Shown piece after piece: positions 1 through 10,554 of a stretch of 64,000 nucleotides of DNA; the stretch's first letter is position 1; each line of letters starts with the position of its first letter. The translations under genes were made by a program, and so were the position numbers. The notes under the pieces were generated by a model. It saw only the letters and a list, made by a program, of their open reading frames with translations. It made no database searches and was not told the origin of the DNA. Source of the stretch: Phialocephala subalpina (taxonomy: Eukaryota > Ascomycota > Leotiomycetes > Helotiales > Mollisiaceae). The stretch is taken from positions 872,652-936,651 of the forward strand of contig FJOG01000002.1 of NCBI GenBank assembly GCA_900073065.1. Direction: 5' to 3'.

Positions 1-575
1 ACAAACCCAGCATAAGTAATCGATCTCCCAATCACCTTCTCAGGCTCCTCACTCTTCGACCTCACAAACTCCAACACAACCAACACACTCCTTAGCAGAT
101 CCATCCCCCAATCCAGTGTCCGGAAATGCATCACCCTATTCTCCTCCACCCTTTCTCCCTTCTTCTTACTTCCCCCCGGAGTAGTCATCACAGCACCACT
201 CGTACATCCCAACATACTGTCAAGCAAAACATTCAACGCAACGAGAAAATACATATCTACCCCACTCGCTTTCGCGATTCCCTTGATCTCAGCCGTCTCT
301 TCAGACGAATACACGCGTCGGAGAAATAACCATGCAAGAGTCGATATCCAGCGACGGATCCATTTTCTTGGAATTGCAGGTGCGAGGACTTGGTCGAATA
401 GAGGTGTTATTTTCTTCATTTTGGGGGCGAATTCTGTTGCGAGTTTGACATATCGTTCTGAGGGTGGTAGTGAGAGGTCGATTCGGTACGTTGGGATGGG
501 ATCTTTGCTGCCGGGTATCTCGGCCACCATTGAAGGGCCGGTGTCCTCGAAACAATTATTCGCGATGATATTCAT
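1..575 (-). CDS. Acid ceramidase/NAAA-like hydrolase, 5' part only
   Basis: The minus strand reads open from an ATG at 573-575 to the window edge, about 191 residues, so the gene is cut off at its 3' end. Around residues 110-130 the motif LNVLLDSMLGCTSGAV resembles the site where acid ceramidases and N-acylethanolamine amidases expose their N-terminal nucleophile cysteine, here Cys124. It is followed by RVMHFRTLDWGMD and GRSITYAGF, like the family's beta-subunit start with its RNMDFG and FAGYVG segments. Family members cleave the amide bond of ceramides or N-acylethanolamines after self-processing. No signal peptide is seen at the chosen start; the frame stays open upstream, so a 5' exon could be missed. 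The family call rests on motif resemblance; the substrate is unknown. Confidence 0.7.
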   Translation of the reverse strand, partial: MNIIANNCFEDTGPSMVAEIPGSKDPIPTYRIDLSLPPSERYVKLATEFAPKMKKITPLFDQVLAPAIPRKWIRRWISTLAWLFLRRVYSSEETAEIKGIAKASGVDMYFLVALNVLLDSMLGCTSGAVMTTPGGSKKKGERVEENRVMHFRTLDWGMDLLRSVLVVLEFVRSKSEEPEKVIGRSITYAGF

Positions 576-1242
576 GATTGTTAACTGTTTGAGGAAGATG
601 CAAAAAGACTGGAACGCGCTGTTGAAGATGAAATGAGATTGAGGCTCAGCCTCTGCGACAGTGACAGAGCGGCGCGACTTTAGGCAGCATGGCAGATGTG
701 ATTGGCTGCGTTCGGTGAGTGAAATGTGTCACTTTCTCTCAAATTCATGAGGCTGCGGACACTTGTCTTTAGTGCTTCAATCGATTCTCGAAGCGCGCAG
801 GAGCAATCTTGATGATTTTTTGCTCCTGACTGGGATGAGAAAAGTGTCCGTGGTCACGATCGAAGGATTTCCATTTTACTGACGCCAACGTTTATGTAAG
901 AAAGCGTGATATTCTTCCTCGCAGAAACCACCCTGTTCTCGGAAACTTAGCCGAGGCCAAGACCCCTCCTTTTCATCCTTCGCTACGAAGTATCTAATAC
1001 CTAGTAACACGTGTATTGTGCGTCCTCATCTGGTGCATCCTCACACATATTTTCCATGAGTGCCAACCTTCTCGTCTTCTTCAACTATGCACAGTTTGAA
1101 AAGGAGATGGATGATGAGGCAGTGAAGGGTCGAAAATCGTACATATGGGATATCTAATTTAAATACTTAAACAAACTACAACAAGAAAGTGGTATCGCTC
1201 GTTATTATTATAGCTTCGAGGCAGCAGGTAGCCGCTCTTCTT
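576..1242. other. Intergenic, no gene seen
   Basis: Spacer between the 5' end of the ceramidase-like gene and the 3' end of the thioesterase gene. It should hold the ceramidase-like promoter. I see no convincing ORF, RNA gene or repeat. Confidence 0.5.
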
Positions 1243-2381
1243 TTAGTCGCACAACGCCCTGATTTTGTCAGTAAAACTATCAGCCATAGGTGTGAAGGAC
1301 ATTACCTCTTGGAAACATGTCGCGACCAGTGTACCATCAGCAGCGAACATGTGTTGTTGAACCAATCCTCTCCCATCACCAGACCAGGGACTAGCCATCT
1401 CTGTGAACATCCACTCATCTGCTCTGAAGCGTCTGGGTTCATGGAAATATATCGTATGATCCAAACTGACCATCATTCCGACTTCTGGTCTGCCCCTCGA
1501 GTTGCTCAGGTCAACACTGAATCCCTCTTTCTCTTGCGCCGCCTTCATGTATCTCTCTCTCGCAGTCATATCCTCTGCATCGGTTTTTGTGTTTGCTGGA
1601 GCGCCGAATCTCCATAGATCGTGTATCCTCGATACGGTTCCAATAAAGTATGAATCGGACATGTACGCCAATGCACTCAAATGCGCCTGATGTCCACCAG
1701 CCTCACTTATCCTTCCCCTCGCCCTGATCCACTGTCTCGTCCTCTTCTCATGCGGATATTTGCTATCTCGATTCGTGATATCGATCCTATGGCTAATAAA
1801 CGGACTACTCCCCTCCCCACTAGGCTCATCAACATCCTTCGGCAGACTCGCTATCTGAGCTCTTATCTCCTCTGGCAAAGGCACAGCATGCTCTACCAAC
1901 TTCTTTCCTCCACTGTTCTCCCGCACAAACGATAAAGTGGTTGTAAATATACATTTCCCTCTCTGCCTCGCCTGGACTGTTCGTGTCGCAAACGATTTCC
2001 CTTCGCGGACATGTTCAACGTAGTACATGACAGGTATTTCGGAATCTCCTGCGAGGACGAAGTAGCAGTGCATGCTATGGACTGTGAAGTTCGTGGGAAC
2101 TGTTCGTTGGGCTGCTGCGAGGCATTGGGCGATGACTGCTCCACCATAGATGCCTCTGGCTCCGGGAGGGTGCCATAGTGGTCGGGTATTCGTGAAGATG
2201 TCCTAGGAAAGTTGGTCAGCCAAGGGACTCGCAGAGATAAGGGATGAGGTTCACATACAGGAGCAATTGCACCCAATTCTGTCAATTCCAATACATTCTC
2301 AATTGCAGACTTTGAGGGATCGAGGGGAGGCTGCCTGACAAGTGTTCGACGGTCTGGACGGTCTCGGTCTGCGTTGGACAT
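1243..2381 (-). CDS. Acyl-CoA thioesterase II (TesB/ACOT8 type, double hotdog)
   Basis: Two exons, 2381-2259 and 2202-1243, give 360 residues; the intron is GTATGT...CCTAG (2258-2203). The enzyme hydrolyses acyl-CoA to free fatty acid and CoA. N-terminal VLELTEL, then GGAVIAQCLAAAQRTVP and HSMHCYFVLAG around residues 65-95, mark the first hotdog. SLDHTIYFH (about residue 290) and SPWSGDGRGLVQQHMF (about 315-330) mark the second and carry the Asp, Ser/Thr and Gln expected of the TesB active site. The start at 2381 was preferred over an in-frame ATG 20 codons upstream because homologues usually begin shortly before VLELTEL. The C-terminus ends in LCD, so there is no PTS1 peroxisomal signal as in many relatives; the location may be cytosolic. 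Confidence 0.88.
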
Positions 2382-2908
2382 TGCTTCGATGGTAAAGCTT
2401 CGCTTTTGCGTGCAGTCTCGCAGTTGTAGTCTCGCATTCAAGATGCTCTGTAGAGTAGATATCTGAAGTCAGCGAAGACGTGACAAGTTCGAAAGAAGTT
2501 TTACGCGTTTCATTTATGTTGATGCTCGTGGAAAAAGTGTCAAGGAGGAAGAAGCCGAGGCTCGGCCAGGGCTGAATCGGAGGTCTTGGCACCGACGTCC
2601 AACCGGGTTCCACTCCCCTTTTCACATGCACCGCCGATGTCATGATCCGGACTCGACCTCAACAACCATCACTAATCATCGGCCGGTCCACTCTCTGAGT
2701 GAACGGAGGCCTCCTCCATCAACTCCACCAGGAGGATTCCCTCCGGAACATCGCGATGTGCAACAAGATCTTTTTAGCACGAAGGTACCTGTCCCTAGAT
2801 CGTCTCATATCTAGGTCATCGAGAGGCCAAAAAATTTGGAGTTGAAATTCGGATTTTTGAAGAGATCAATTTCATCCGATTCTGTTGGGGTCTCTTTTCG
2901 CCCGGTCC
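2382..2908. other. Spacer upstream of thioesterase
   Basis: Presumed thioesterase promoter and leader. A short open frame on the plus strand (2626-2814) has no protein-like features. Nothing else is recognised. Confidence 0.5.
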
Positions 2909-3408
2909 GATGTCGAGAAAGGGACGAAGCGTTAGCTGTAGGCGCTGAATAGTCGATATTTTATTCTAAGCATCAATATTCGAACACGATTGACTTGAAG
3001 CAAGCAGAAGATGTCTTTGAGAAGCTGTCCTCATTCAAAACTTCCAATGTTCCCCTCTTATTTATACTCTAATCATCGAGCTGATGATTAATCTTCAGCA
3101 GCCGCCAGGACATCCAGAAATGTCTTCCCTTCAACGCTATAGCCCTCCAGGTAAGCAAGATGTCGAGAAAGGGACGAAGCGTTAGCTGTAGGCGCTGAAT
3201 AGTCGATATTTTATTCTAAGCATCAATATTCGAACACGATTGACTTGAAGCAAGCAGAAGATGTCTTTGAGAAGCTGTCCTCATTCAAAACTTCCAATGT
3301 TCCCCTCTTATTTATACTCTAATCATCGAGCTGATGATTAATCTTCAGCAGCCGCCAGGACATCCAGAAATGTCTTCCCTTCAACGCTATAGCCCTCCAG
3401 GTAAGCAA
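2909..3408. repeat. Perfect 250-bp tandem duplication
   Basis: Positions 2909-3158 and 3159-3408 are identical at every base I compared, with a shift of exactly 250. The bases just outside do not match (2908 c against 3158 a; 3409 a against 3159 g), so the unit is exactly 250 bp. Each copy carries the last 22 codons and the 3' flank of the HD-domain gene on the minus strand. Confidence 0.97.
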
Positions 3409-3774
3409 AACAGAATCCCAAGCCAGTTGCAGGCGTCGAGCATCCCAATCACCCTTTTCTCCTTCACGAATCAAGAACGCGCGAGTTGCTTCAGCGCCAT
3501 CGACTTCAAATCGTTTGTCTTTGGAGACAGTGTCTCCGCTGATTGTCCAGCCCATGTCATGCAAGAGGGCGGTGATGGCATGGAGTTCAACGTCTCGGCT
3601 CTTGAAATCGGGGATTTGGTCACTAATGTAAGTGCCAAAGAGCCAGGAGCGGACGACGTGGTTGTAGGTGAAATCGTCACAGTGTGCGCGAGCGAAGGCG
3701 AGTGCTTTGTTGATGAGTGGGGTGTCTGGGACTGGGACTCCAGCTAGGAGTTTCGTGGGAGGAGTTGAAGGCAT
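3319..3774 (-). pseudogene. HD-domain cyanamide hydratase-like gene, internally deleted
   Basis: The ATG at 3774 opens a frame of 151 codons. The first 115 or so resemble fungal HD-superfamily cyanamide hydratase/Ddi2 proteins, with metal-site histidines in NHVVRSW and the HD pair in ITALLHDMGW, and later RRLQLAWDS. Homologues continue with about 80-100 residues before their C-terminus. Here the sequence jumps at 3408/3409 straight into a different frame that reads AYLEGYSVEGKTFLDVLAAAED and stop (3340-3338), a convincing family C-terminus. So the middle is missing and the tail is out of frame. A second copy of the same tail (stop at 3090-3088) follows because of the 250-bp duplication. An intact enzyme hydrates a small nitrile such as cyanamide; this copy should be inactive. 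Confidence 0.75.
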
Positions 3775-4337
3775 GGTGGTGTTCAGGGAAAGTGCTCAAT
3801 TGGAGTTTTTATCGACAGACTTGGAGAAGTTGTAAAAGCTTAAGTGGGGAGTGCCGAGTTATCAAGTCTAGAGGCCGTTCATTTATGTTTTCAGGGCGGA
3901 TATACTGGCCCGGCATGATGACCGGATGTCTAGAATATCGGGGCTTGGCCAACATCTTGTCAGTCTTCTCTCCTTGCGAACGTTCTGATGTTGGTACACT
4001 TTCCTGCTGCAACTGAATTACCTAATCCAAGCCATGGCCTATACCTCTCATTTGCTCGTTACGCTCGCCCCGCCTCGTCCAACCCGAACAACAAATTTCC
4101 AAAAGGGGCAACTGCACTCGAAGGCTATCACGTGTGGGCATTGATTGAATATTCATTTAATGATACCTTGCTTTGTCAGTCATTGATTTGGGCTTCTCAA
4201 ATACCCTTTGTACTGCAGATAATGTATCTCATGTCTTGGCAGACAGTCCCATCAACTCTCCCCATAAGCTGGCGGCGACACCTTCCCATCCACGACCCTA
4301 TCCTGGCGATGTATGTCACGACGGCTACTCTGAACTC
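3775..4337. other. Intergenic, no gene seen
   Basis: Holds the presumed promoter of the HD-domain gene. Open frames here on both strands are short and lack protein-like composition. Confidence 0.5.
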
Positions 4338-5388
4338 TCAAACCCGCCCGAAACCCATTACTTGGCGCACCACCTCCATCAATTGAAGTTTGTTGCATCG
4401 CCAGTGCATAGTCATTTCTGCATTTCCGTTAGCTAGCCTCATCTGGAAATTTTGTTTGATACTCACGCTTGCACTGCTACCGTGGATAACATCGGCGGAG
4501 TTCTTGGACTTCCTGCGCTTTTTGCAATGCCTCAATAGAGCCACGATGAGGATCAGGATAGCTCCAAAAGCTCCTATTGTTCCTCCGATTATTTTAACGG
4601 TGCTTGATGTGTGTTGGGTCGAGTGAATGGATGAGTTCGTTCCAGTGAGAGTGGTTGATACGCTGACAGCGCTTGTTGAGATGATCAGTGTTGAATGAGT
4701 TGGCGTCTGTTGTGTTGTCGAACTACTTGAAGCAAAACCTGTGTGCTGCAAAAATGCGTGCTGCAAAAACTGTGTGCTGAACCTGTGTCGTGGTCGTCGA
4801 TGATGCGTAGTAAGAACCAGTAAAGTAGTCCTTGAAGCAGATGCTAGAATCACGGTCGAAGTGTGCATCACTGCCGTCGGACAAAAGTCCAACGTCCCAT
4901 TTCCCATTTGCAGGTGGGCTACACACCCCACCACCATGAATCTGAACACCCGTCCATCCTGGCCTGCAGCGTATCCCTCGATCGGGTCATACGAACGAGG
5001 ATAATTGCTAGCTTGGATCTGCACATTTTTGAGAGTTGAGCAGAGTTTCGGTGCAATTTCTTGCTACTGATTAAATATTTAGTTTTAATCAGGTAGGTAT
5101 CTTGGAGAGAAAGAGCTTGCAGCCTGGACAACATGCTTCGCCGCCGAAAGTTGAACAGACTGTTCTTGTCGGACAGCGCGTTCCGAGGAATGGCCATGGG
5201 CATGCAAATCTGTTGGCTGGGCAGCAGGTAGCACGGAGTGAATATCCTCCTGTGAAGATTGTTCTCGGGTCGAGTGAGTTCGGCCTCGTGATTGCTGTGA
5301 ATGCAGCAAGGGCAACGAAAACTCCCAAGGTCAACGGAAGTTGAAATCTTTGATGAGCCATGTTGAACATGATAGAGTATGGATTCAA
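4338..5388 (-). CDS. Putative cysteine-rich single-pass membrane protein (model uncertain)
   Basis: Protein-like pieces in order on the minus strand: a signal-peptide-like start MAHQRFQLPLTLGVFVALAA followed by a Cys-rich stretch ending GGEACCPGC (5388-5089). Next is CRPGWTGVQIHGGGVCSPP through SSICFKDYFTGSYYASSTTT (about 4980-4790), then a Ser/Thr-rich stalk. A membrane segment IIGGTIGAFGAILILIVALL and a basic RHCKKRRKSK stop-transfer follow (about 4610-4510). This is the usual fungal layout of Cys-rich ectodomain, stalk, helix and cytosolic tail. The pieces lie in different frames: a possible 37-nt intron joins ectodomain and stalk. In the tail, GTGAGT with a CTAAC branch point suggests another intron, but its phase does not lead into the attractive end KVSPPAYGES. 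The gene is therefore either mis-modelled or decaying. Function unknown. Confidence 0.4.
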
Positions 5389-6385
5389 AATAATGGTCTA
5401 CCGTTCTGTTCTTATTTTGTTCGAAGATCACAAGCAATGTTTCAAGTGCACACGAAGCGCTGTCATCGACTCCAACAATAGTGGTGAATAGTATACTTAT
5501 ACCAATGCAGAGGAGACACGAACCCAAAATACTGCACACAAATATAATTCAGGGCAATTCGAGGCACTTCCTAGTGCGTATCTGCGCAGCCCGCCACATT
5601 GTGAAACACAAGATGAACATTGTCACCACTCCATCCCAAATGACTTTCCTATCTCAGCTCAAATTATGGACGTACTTCCGAGGCATAGAGCTAGAGCCTC
5701 GTGCTCTATGTCCCTGAAGAGATTCAGCCGCACCGTTTCCAGCCCCGATATACGGCCCTTCAACCCGCATCCAACCCCCAATTTGATATGAACCCAGCCT
5801 TACGCTGCCCATTTTGTCGTGCGGGGTACGGAATGATAATCTTTGATTGGTTGTTGTGATGTGGTGTTGAGATTCTCAGATACCCCATGTTCGAGTGGCG
5901 TTCTCATGCCTGAGAATCAATATAAGAGTGCATGCACCACCATTGAAATCTAGGTACAAAGCCTCATAAGGCTAAGTGTTTCCTAGGTTGGAGAACATCG
6001 ACCCCCAATTCTTTGATGAGAATCGTGGGAAGGTATGCAAGGCTGTGGGAATTTATGGTCACAATTCCTACTTCTTCGTCCTCGACCTCGTTTCTGATAG
6101 GTCTTTAATTGAGAGGAACCCTTGAATCCGAGATTGAATCTTAAAGTAGTATACCGAAGGGGAGAAGGTAGTCGTCTGCAAGTTACGGACCCCACAAGCA
6201 AGCTAATCACATGACACGAAAAGGGGTCATTAAACCTTGGCAGGCCTCGGGACACTCCAGCATTATGTACTCGAACAGAAAGACAGAAACAAACAAAAAT
6301 TCTGGAGCGAATCTTCTTCTCTCAAAGTTTCGTCCTAAAGTTTCTGCATTCTTCAGTAACCATATGGTTCCCAGAATCCGGTCTT
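5389..6385. other. Intergenic, no gene seen
   Basis: Upstream of the Cys-rich gene and downstream of the next minus-strand gene. Near 6205-6230 there is sequence (cacatgac...aaaggggtc) also found at about 8383-8400, marking the distal end of a segmental duplication. No coding region is supported. Confidence 0.5.
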
Positions 6386-7526
6386 CTATCCTTGCCGACT
6401 CGGCGGACGCTCACTCGTCTCAAAGGGTACCTTGAACGTAGCACTCATCTCATGAATATCATCTTGCTGCGCCAATCCCACTTCGTGTGAAGCATCTGGT
6501 TCAGCCACAGTATCTTCCCATAGTGTCCCCGCGGGCTTGGAAGATGCGATTGGTGGAATCGAAGTCGCAGTCACGGTCGAAATCCTCTCAGAAGCGACAG
6601 GTTTTCGACGAAAGGTTTTTGTTGTAGGCAATTCGGGTGTCAAGGCAGCATTCTCCATAGGAGTTTCTTCCATGTGCCATTGCCCTTCGAATGGTTGTTT
6701 CGTCGAATGAGGAAGAATGCTAGTAGGAGACTGCATATGCCAAGTACGGCAAGTGGCACTCCGATTCCGATTCCTATCTTTGTTCCTAGTGCCCATCCAC
6801 TTGTATTCGAAGGGAAGTTTACATTCGAGGTAGTGGGTGTTGCAGTTGTGCTCGAAGTCGCTATCCGAAGTATTAGCAGTCCCGTTGCACTTGCACCAGC
6901 CAGAGCAATAGTCGAGCTGATTGTGCTCATCGTCGAAGATGCAAATATGAAACCGTTGATGTGCATGCCGTAGACACTACGCCCGATTGATGAGATTGTC
7001 GTGCTGTTGGGAACCCATGTGTCCGAAGAGGCAACATATTGCTCGAAACTGAGTGTTTGGCCAATGGAAAGGGGAGATCTGCATTGCCCTAGTTCTCCGA
7101 CGTCTGAAGTTGATATGAAGGTATAACTACTTCAAAATGGTGTTAGCATATAGCTAAGTACAAAGCTTCGCACAAAACTTACTTTAGGCAACACGCAATA
7201 AAGGTAGTCAGGGAATTGGCAATTCTGGTTGAGGTAGTAGTATACAAGTCCGGACACGCCAGCGGACCAAGGCTTGTCACTGTCTGAATGTAAGTCGATT
7301 CACTCTGCTGCCACCAAAGTGTTACTCCTTGTAGAAGGCACCTGAGGCTTTTGTTAAACTCTTGTCCGTACCAAGGGTCAAAAGCAACTTGGTATGTAAA
7401 GGAGTATATGGCAGTAGAGCAGCTGGGCACAAATGGGAACGTCGTGGTGATAGGTAGAAACGACGTGACAGTCCCGCCATTCGTTTCTGGAGGGTGACTA
7501 TTGGAGCTTCCCACGGTTTGGGACAT
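6386..7526 (-). pseudogene. Fungal membrane protein paralogue A, frameshifted
   Basis: ATG at 7526. Exon 1 (7526-7183) reads MSQTVGSSNSHPPETNGGTV... with TLWWQQ and ACPDLYTTT, and ends at GTAAGT. Exon 2 starts near 7129 (NSYTFISTSDVG) and encodes a Ser/Thr-rich stalk. It then encodes a membrane segment after ALGTKIGIGIGVPLAVLG, followed by FLIRR. Soon after FLIRR the frame ends at 6640, but the adjacent frame continues with the expected tail (ALTPELPTTKTFRRKP ... LWEDTV ... EVGLAQQDDIHEMSATFKVPF) to 6386. The intact neighbour at 8582-9603 has the same tail in frame, so a 1-base indel near 6690-6700 has disrupted this copy; there is no GT that would allow an intron. The intact family is a common fungal secreted, single-pass membrane type of unknown role. 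Confidence 0.78.
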
Positions 7527-8581
7527 CGCGACTCTAGTCGTAAATTTGTTTAGCAGTTACAAGTAGAAGTTCAAATGAATCTAATGGGGAAAAGTTAGCG
7601 GTCACACGCATCTACTTAATTCAGAGGTATAACGACTGCGCAAATTGCAAATCTACAATGCTACGATCCTTCTGCGCTGCAGCCAGTGCAAGTTTACCAA
7701 ATACCAACAAAAAGGAGGCACAGCGAAACCATCACAACACTTACCGAGGATGCGGTACCGAGACACAACACGCCTGATACAGAAACGAAAGCGGCCGGGC
7801 CTAATGAGCAGCATGGAAAGAAGAATAGTCTGGCCGGACCAAATCATCCCATGAAAGCTTTCCTAATGATTCGAACTGGTGTTGGAAAATCTCACCCATC
7901 CTTCTTGAAAGTGGCTCTTTAATTAGCAAGTTCTCTTGGATATCTGGAAAAAAGGAGAGGCTTCCTGTAAGTAGGTGGTATCTGAGGTCGGCTGAAACGC
8001 CTGCATCCAATACTATAGGATCGACATGCACAGTTCATGGTTGCCCGCCATCTTTCACCTGACAACATCTGAGCGTCGTTCGTTTCTCAGGACTGAACTC
8101 CGAGACTGGATTTATGCTTAAATGAGTCTTTGCAGTGAAATAGGTGAGCAAGTTTGAAAGCTATGAAGTACGAAAGCAGATGTCAAAAATGTGATGGCGA
8201 GGGCATAACATGATGCTGAAGGGTGAAGTGCCCAATCTTTCCTCTCAAAGCGCAGACATATTAATCGAGTCTGGAATCGAAGTATGCGCCGACATTGGTG
8301 CAAGGTGGAGAGTTTTTTGTACTTGGGATCGGGCGATTGGGCGAGAGAAGATTCGAAAGACGTTGAAGCTGTCCGGCCGATCACATGACTGGAAAGGGGT
8401 CCAGACACTTCACTGTTCTCGTATGGAACAGCGCGATCAATTAAAGCTGACTACCTCAGCAGTTTACTCTGAGGACAAACTGCCCTTTCCGCCAGTACAT
8501 ACATCACAAGTCGTGGTCGCGACCTCTAGGCAAGATTTCTTAAGCTAAAGTGTCTTGCTACCTGCGTTCGCTCGCTTCTGC
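7527..8581. other. Spacer between the two paralogues
   Basis: Contains the promoter of paralogue A. The string ccaacaaaaaggaggcacag near 7703-7723 recurs with one base less at 9769-9788, the same distance upstream of paralogue B. It therefore belongs to the duplicated unit and may be regulatory. No gene is seen. Confidence 0.5.
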
Positions 8582-9603
8582 TCATTTGCCGGAAAAAGGC
8601 ACTTTAAGTGTCGCACTCAATTCATGAACATTGCCATGCTGAGCCAGTCCCAGCTCATATGCTGTATCAGGTCCGGTCAAAGTATCCTCCCACGATGTCC
8701 TGCCAGCCATCGGTCTTCGATGATAGGTTTCAGTAATAGGTAGCTCAGGTTTGACCTCACCGTGCTCAATCGGAGCACCACTCATCAACAATCTCATCTT
8801 GTTGGTTCGGCGAATGAGGAAAATTGTCAGAAGAAGGCTGAATACACCTAGTGCTGCGAGAGGCACTCCTACCCCAATTCCGATTTTTGTTCCTGTTGTC
8901 AAACCGCCTGTGCTGGAGTTATTATTCGTTGGCGGAGAGGTCGCTGCAGGATTCTGGTTCGAAGTCGTCGATATCCCAGGTGTGCCTGTATCGGCAGGTG
9001 AAGTGCTCGATGTGGGTGGAGTCGTGGTAGATGCGAATACGTATCCGTTGATGTGAACACCAGAAACGCTCGTACCAGGAGATGTGATCGTCGTGCTATT
9101 CGGGGTCCACGAATTGGAAACGAATGTCACAAAGTTCACAACCTGACCCATCGATAAAGGTGAGTTGCATTCGCCAACGTTCGAGACGGGTACGAGTTTG
9201 TTGAACGTATAGCTCCTGAAATGTATGATTAGCTCCTTCTCAATTCTAGCAATGTCAGTAAAACTTACTTCGGGCAACACGCAATAAATGTCGTGAGAGA
9301 ATTGACAATACTAGTCGAGGCAGTGGTGTATAAGTCTGGACAAACCAAGGGGCCCAACCTCGTTACTGTCTGAGGAGTTGTCTGTTGCCACCAGAGCGTC
9401 ACTGCCTGAGGGAGGCATGTAATTGAGGTCAAGATACTCTGCCCATAAAAAGGATTGAATCCGACGAAAAGAACGTCGGAATAGATCTCAGCAGAGCATT
9501 GTTCGATTGCTGGAAAGTTTGTGAATATGGGGAGATACGATGTAACAATTCCGCCATTCGTCTCTGGAGGATGGGTGACGGAGGCTATCGTTGTCTGGGA
9601 CAT
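8582..9603 (-). CDS. Fungal Ser/Thr-rich single-pass membrane protein, paralogue B
   Basis: Exons 9603-9269 and 9215-8582 give 322 residues; the intron has GTAAGT and TTTCAG. The start is the second in-frame ATG, matching the start of paralogue A (MSQT). The ectodomain has ETNGGIVTSYLP, TLWWQQ, VCPDLYTT, FIACCPKSYTF and GECNSPLS. A Ser/Thr/Pro-rich stalk (about residues 180-225) follows, then TGTKIGIGVGVPLAALGVF leading into one membrane helix and IRR. The cytosolic tail has a WEDTL...YELGLA...HELSATLKVPF end. This arrangement is typical of fungal cell-surface proteins, with the N-terminal domain outside. There is no obvious N-terminal signal peptide, so a reverse-anchor topology or a missed exon is possible. 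Biological role unknown. Confidence 0.82.
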
Positions 9604-10554
9604 CGTAATTCTCGAAGCATAAGTTTGCAACGATTGACTGTGCGCAAATGCCAATAGTCATTCCAGCAACGTAGTGGTTAGTTGAATTAATTGATGCGGG
9701 GTCGACGGTGCCAAAGTGGGCGCTGCGCTCCTTATACTGCACAGGACTAGCTAGTGTTGGGTTGAAAAGCCAACAAAAGGAGGCACAGTAAAACAATTGC
9801 GGGATCCATGAATTGTGCAGTACCGAGGTGTTATCGTATCCCGGCAGGTGGTCTGATGCGAATGAGAGTTGGATGCAGGTTGAAACACCAACATTCGCTA
9901 GGTACAAAAGCATGGGTGTTAAGCGCCAGACATCCAAGAGCCATCCATTTGAGGCCCATCCCGTACAGGCTATTATTCATGCTTAACAGACCTTGTCAGT
10001 CGCAAGAGAGAAGTCTCTAAACCACTATAATAGTCATCAAGGGACTTTAAAAAGAGGCTCGAAACATAATGGGAGCGACTTAAAAGTTGCGAAAATTAAC
10101 AGACGTTGAACTCGAGCACATATACTGTATATTAGAAGACTAGAAACTAAAGGAATTGATCACATATACTGTATATTAGAAGACCAGAAACCAAAGGAAT
10201 TGATAGTACATGCGCCGAATAAACCATATCTATAACACTACCACCGAACTCCAGTGTAGATCATGTCGAGATAATTTGATGTACAGTACAGTACATGGAG
10301 TAAAGAAGAATCGCCGTCGCTGTATAAGAAGTGCAGACTCGAGACAACTTTTGTCGTACGACATTGAATATTAGAATGGCAGATTGTCAATTGCAAGCCG
10401 ATGTTCAGAACACCAAGCATCCATCTCTTCTCTTTGAGCCGTGCCCAATCCAACAAACTGCTGGTAGCCCAAAAGCCCTCTGGTTCCATATTCTTCCCAC
10501 CGAAAACGTCGTCGCTACTTTCCTGCTTGGCAGACGGGCTCTAACCCCTAAATG
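9604..10554. other. Intergenic with a short tandem repeat
   Basis: Promoter side of paralogue B plus the 3' flank of the DUF5672 pseudogene. Apart from the 44-bp repeat at 10117-10204 I recognise nothing; the ORFs here look random. Confidence 0.5.
10117..10204. repeat. 44-bp tandem repeat, two copies
   Basis: 10117-10160 and 10161-10204 match at 42 of 44 positions (cacatatactgtatattaga ... ggaattgat). The two differences are t/c changes in the middle of the unit. Confidence 0.9.

Noticed and set aside
5983..6255. 90-codon minus-strand frame, and the similar one at 8118-8408
   Set aside because: Their slight resemblance comes from the duplicated 3' flanks of the two membrane-protein genes, not from coding sequence.
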